Source: Hypericibacter sp963696655
GTDB taxonomy: Bacteria > Pseudomonadota > Alphaproteobacteria > Dongiales > Dongiaceae
Reading direction: 5' to 3'
Assembly: GCA_963696655.1 (NCBI GenBank)
Contig: CAVOLB010000124.1
Coordinates: forward strand, 1 to 64,000
Length of the DNA stretch: 64,000 nt
How positions within the stretch are numbered: the stretch's first letter is position 1; each line of letters starts with the position of its first letter. A program made the translations under genes and the position numbers. This document shows positions 62,124-64,000 of this stretch, piece by piece. The notes under the pieces were generated by a model. The model did no database searches and was not told the DNA's origin. It saw only the letters and a program-made list of their open reading frames with translations.

Positions 62124-63533
62124 TTGACCGATCTCATCCGCATTCCCGGGCTGGCCGGCCGCACCCTCGCCGTATTGGGCCTGGGCAAGTCGGGGCTCGT
62201 GGCGGCCAAGGCCCTGAAGGCCAGCGGCGCCACGGTCTGGGCCTGGGACGATTCGGCGGCGCAGCGCGCGACGCTCGCGGGCGAAGGCATCGAGCCGGTC
62301 GATCTTGCGGCAGCCGACTGGACCCGCATCGACGCGCTGGTCCTGAGCCCCGGCATCCCCCATTCCTTCCCGAAACCCCACCCGATCGCGGCCAAGGCCA
62401 AGGCCGCGAACAAGCCGATCATCGGCGATGTCGAGCTGCTGCTCCGCGCCCAGCCCCATGCGCGCCTCCTCGCCATCACCGGCACCAACGGCAAATCGAC
62501 CACCACGGCGCTCTCGGGCCATATCCTGGCCGCGGCCGGCCGGCAGGTCGCCGTCGGCGGCAATATCGGCACGCCGGCCCTGGCGCTTCCCGCGCTCGGC
62601 GCTGCCGGCATCTATGTGCTGGAACTTTCTTCCTATCAGCTCGAGATCACGCCCTCGCTCAAGCCGACGGTGGCGATCCTCCTCAACATCACGCCCGACC
62701 ATATCGACCGCCATGGCGACATGGCGGGCTACATCGCCGCCAAGGAGCGCATCTTCCGGCGCCAGGGGGCGGACGACACCGCGATCATCGGCATCGACGA
62801 CGAGCCCAGCCGGGCGATGCGCGAGCGAATCGCCGCGCGCAAGGCCGCGCGAGTCGTGCCGATCTCGTCGATTCGGCCCGCGCCCGCCGGAGTCTCCGGC
62901 GCCGGCGGCAAGCTGGTCGACGATCTCGACGGCAAGGCCGAGACCGTGCTGGACCTGACGGGCGTGGCGACGTTGCCGGGCGAGCATAATTGGCAGAACG
63001 CGGCGGCCGCCTATGCCGCAATGCGGGCGCTGGGACTGCAGCGCGCGCCGATCCTCGAGGGCATCCGGACCTATCCGGGCCTTGCCCACCGCCAGGAGCT
63101 GATCGCGACCATCGCCGGCGTGCGCTACGTCAATGACAGCAAGGCGACCAACGCCGACGCCACTCAGAAGGCCCTGGTCTGCTACCAGCCGATCTATTGG
63201 ATCCTCGGCGGCAAGCCCAAGGAAGGCGGCATCGAGAGCCTCAAGGCGCTGTTCCCGCGCATCGCCCACGCCTATCTGATCGGCGAAGCCTCGGCCGACT
63301 TCGCGCGCAGCCTGAAGGGCCAGGTCGCGGCCACCGAATGCGGCACGCTCGACCGCGCGGTCGCGGCCGCCCATGCTCAGGCCCAGGCCGACCGCAAGGC
63401 CGGCGCCGTGGTGCTGCTGTCGCCGGCCTGCGCCTCCTTCGACCAGTTCGCCAATTTCGAGCAGCGCGGCGAGGTCTTCCGCCAGCTCGTGCTTGCTCTC
63501 GGGCCCGGCAACGGCCAGCGGAGGGCGTCATGA
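62124..63533 (+). CDS. murD: UDP-N-acetylmuramoyl-L-alanine-D-glutamate ligase
   Basis: Adds D-Glu to UDP-MurNAc-L-Ala. 469 residues from a TTG at 62124, which has GAGG about 9 bases upstream; another TTG at 62109 overlaps the mraY stop but lacks a ribosome binding site. N-terminal GRTLAVLGLGKSGLVAAKAL, ATP loop AITGTNGKSTTTALSGHIL, LELSSYQLE, NITPDHIDRHGDM, and YVNDSKATNADATQKAL. Overlaps ftsW by ATGA at 63530-63533. Confidence 0.95.
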   Translation: MTDLIRIPGLAGRTLAVLGLGKSGLVAAKALKASGATVWAWDDSAAQRATLAGEGIEPVDLAAADWTRIDALVLSPGIPHSFPKPHPIAAKAKAANKPIIGDVELLLRAQPHARLLAITGTNGKSTTTALSGHILAAAGRQVAVGGNIGTPALALPALGAAGIYVLELSSYQLEITPSLKPTVAILLNITPDHIDRHGDMAGYIAAKERIFRRQGADDTAIIGIDDEPSRAMRERIAARKAARVVPISSIRPAPAGVSGAGGKLVDDLDGKAETVLDLTGVATLPGEHNWQNAAAAYAAMRALGLQRAPILEGIRTYPGLAHRQELIATIAGVRYVNDSKATNADATQKALVCYQPIYWILGGKPKEGGIESLKALFPRIAHAYLIGEASADFARSLKGQVAATECGTLDRAVAAAHAQAQADRKAGAVVLLSPACASFDQFANFEQRGEVFRQLVLALGPGNGQRRAS

Positions 63534-64000
63534 CGACGGCTTTCGCCCGCAACGACCGCAGCATCCTCGGCCGCTGGTGGTGGACGGTCGACCGCTGGAC
63601 GCTCGGCGCCATCGCGCTGCTGATCGCCATCGGCATGATGATGAGCCTGGCGGCGAGCCCGGCGGTCGCGACCCGCATCCGTCTCGACAGCTTCAGCCTG
63701 GTCCGCCACCATTTCGCGCTGCTGCCGGTCGCGATCGCGATCCTGCTGGCGACCTCGCTCATGAGCGTCCGCATGATCCGGCGCGTCGCCACCCTGGGCT
63801 TCTTCCTGTTCCTGGGCCTGACCGTGCTCACCCTCGTCATGGGCCAGGAGATCAAGGGCGCGACCCGCTGGATCGACCTCGCCGGCTTCTCGCTGCAGCC
63901 CTCAGAGTTCGTGAAGCCCTGCTTCGCGGTCGTGGCCGCCTGGATGTTCTCCGCCCAGCATGGGCCGGACCGGGTCCCGGGCAACCTGATCTCGATCATG
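63530..64000 (+). CDS. ftsW: peptidoglycan glycosyltransferase FtsW (partial, runs off the window)
   Basis: First 157 codons of the SEDS-family septal polymerase that works with FtsI. Begins MTTAFARNDRSILGRWWWTV; membrane helices follow (TLGAIALLIAIGMMMSLAAS, HFALLPVAIAILLATSLMSV, VATLGFFLFLGLTVLTLVMG). The family signature GATRWIDLAGFSLQPSEFVK is present. The remainder lies beyond position 64000. Confidence 0.95.
   Translation, partial: MTTAFARNDRSILGRWWWTVDRWTLGAIALLIAIGMMMSLAASPAVATRIRLDSFSLVRHHFALLPVAIAILLATSLMSVRMIRRVATLGFFLFLGLTVLTLVMGQEIKGATRWIDLAGFSLQPSEFVKPCFAVVAAWMFSAQHGPDRVPGNLISIM

Noticed and set aside
1..64000. CRISPR arrays, tRNA or rRNA genes, prophage genes
   Set aside because: No regularly spaced repeats, cloverleaf sequence or phage structural gene was recognised; the only multi-copy sequences are the palindromic units, the IS5 pair and the TPR/GT modules.

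Overview
The window is GC-rich, densely coded DNA from an alphaproteobacterium, most likely a Rhodospirillales-type lineage. I infer this from the gene families, the many 4-base ATGA overlaps, the C/G-rich palindromic repeats and the mraZ-mur-fts order; no marker was searched. Layout from left to right: (1) an IS110-family element (13-1186) sits inside a C/G-rich palindromic repeat just upstream of acetate kinase (ackA). Its 5' non-coding end reads as a bridge RNA whose guide segments match both the flanking target and the element's own ends. (2) A TSUP permease and a HerA-like ATPase follow. Then come a MocR regulator divergent from an AhpD-family protein and a cupin, and a small lipoprotein. 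(3) A complete thiamine operon on the minus strand runs thiC-thiO-thiS-thiG-thiE paralogue-thiE-thiD, behind a TPP riboswitch and a hairpin that covers the thiC ribosome binding site.

(4) From about 28.3 kb down to 14.8 kb lies one minus-strand catabolic operon: GntR/UTRA regulator, solute-binding protein, SDR dehydrogenase, ABC ATPase, fused double permease, DoeB-like deacylase, DoeA-like M24 hydrolase and a 5-oxoprolinase/hydantoinase. It looks designed to import and open a cyclic amide or N-acyl amino acid of the ectoine/pyroglutamate type. It is broken twice. A tandem pair of IS5-family elements splits the SDR, and a palindromic repeat pair frameshifts the oxoprolinase.

(5) A ferritin-like protein and a coiled-coil acidic protein precede (in coordinates) a 20-kb minus-strand operon, 30567-50535. 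It has six consecutive TPR-glycosyltransferase genes, every junction overlapping by 4 bases. Together they encode three GT41 (O-GlcNAc-transferase-like) modules and seven GT9-like modules. They include one 2218-residue protein with four TPR-GT9 units, one GT41-GT9 fusion, and one GT41 domain lacking the usual catalytic residues. This is the most unusual system in the window; a role in protein or surface glycosylation is inference.

(6) The right end holds a TerB/J-domain protein, an EamA transporter, an N-acetylmuramoyl-L-alanine amidase and the RNase P RNA gene. The start of the division/cell-wall cluster follows (mraZ-rsmH-ftsL-ftsI-murE-murF-mraY-murD-ftsW, the last cut by the window edge), with four 10-base-spaced MraZ boxes upstream of mraZ. 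No tRNA, rRNA or CRISPR array was seen.
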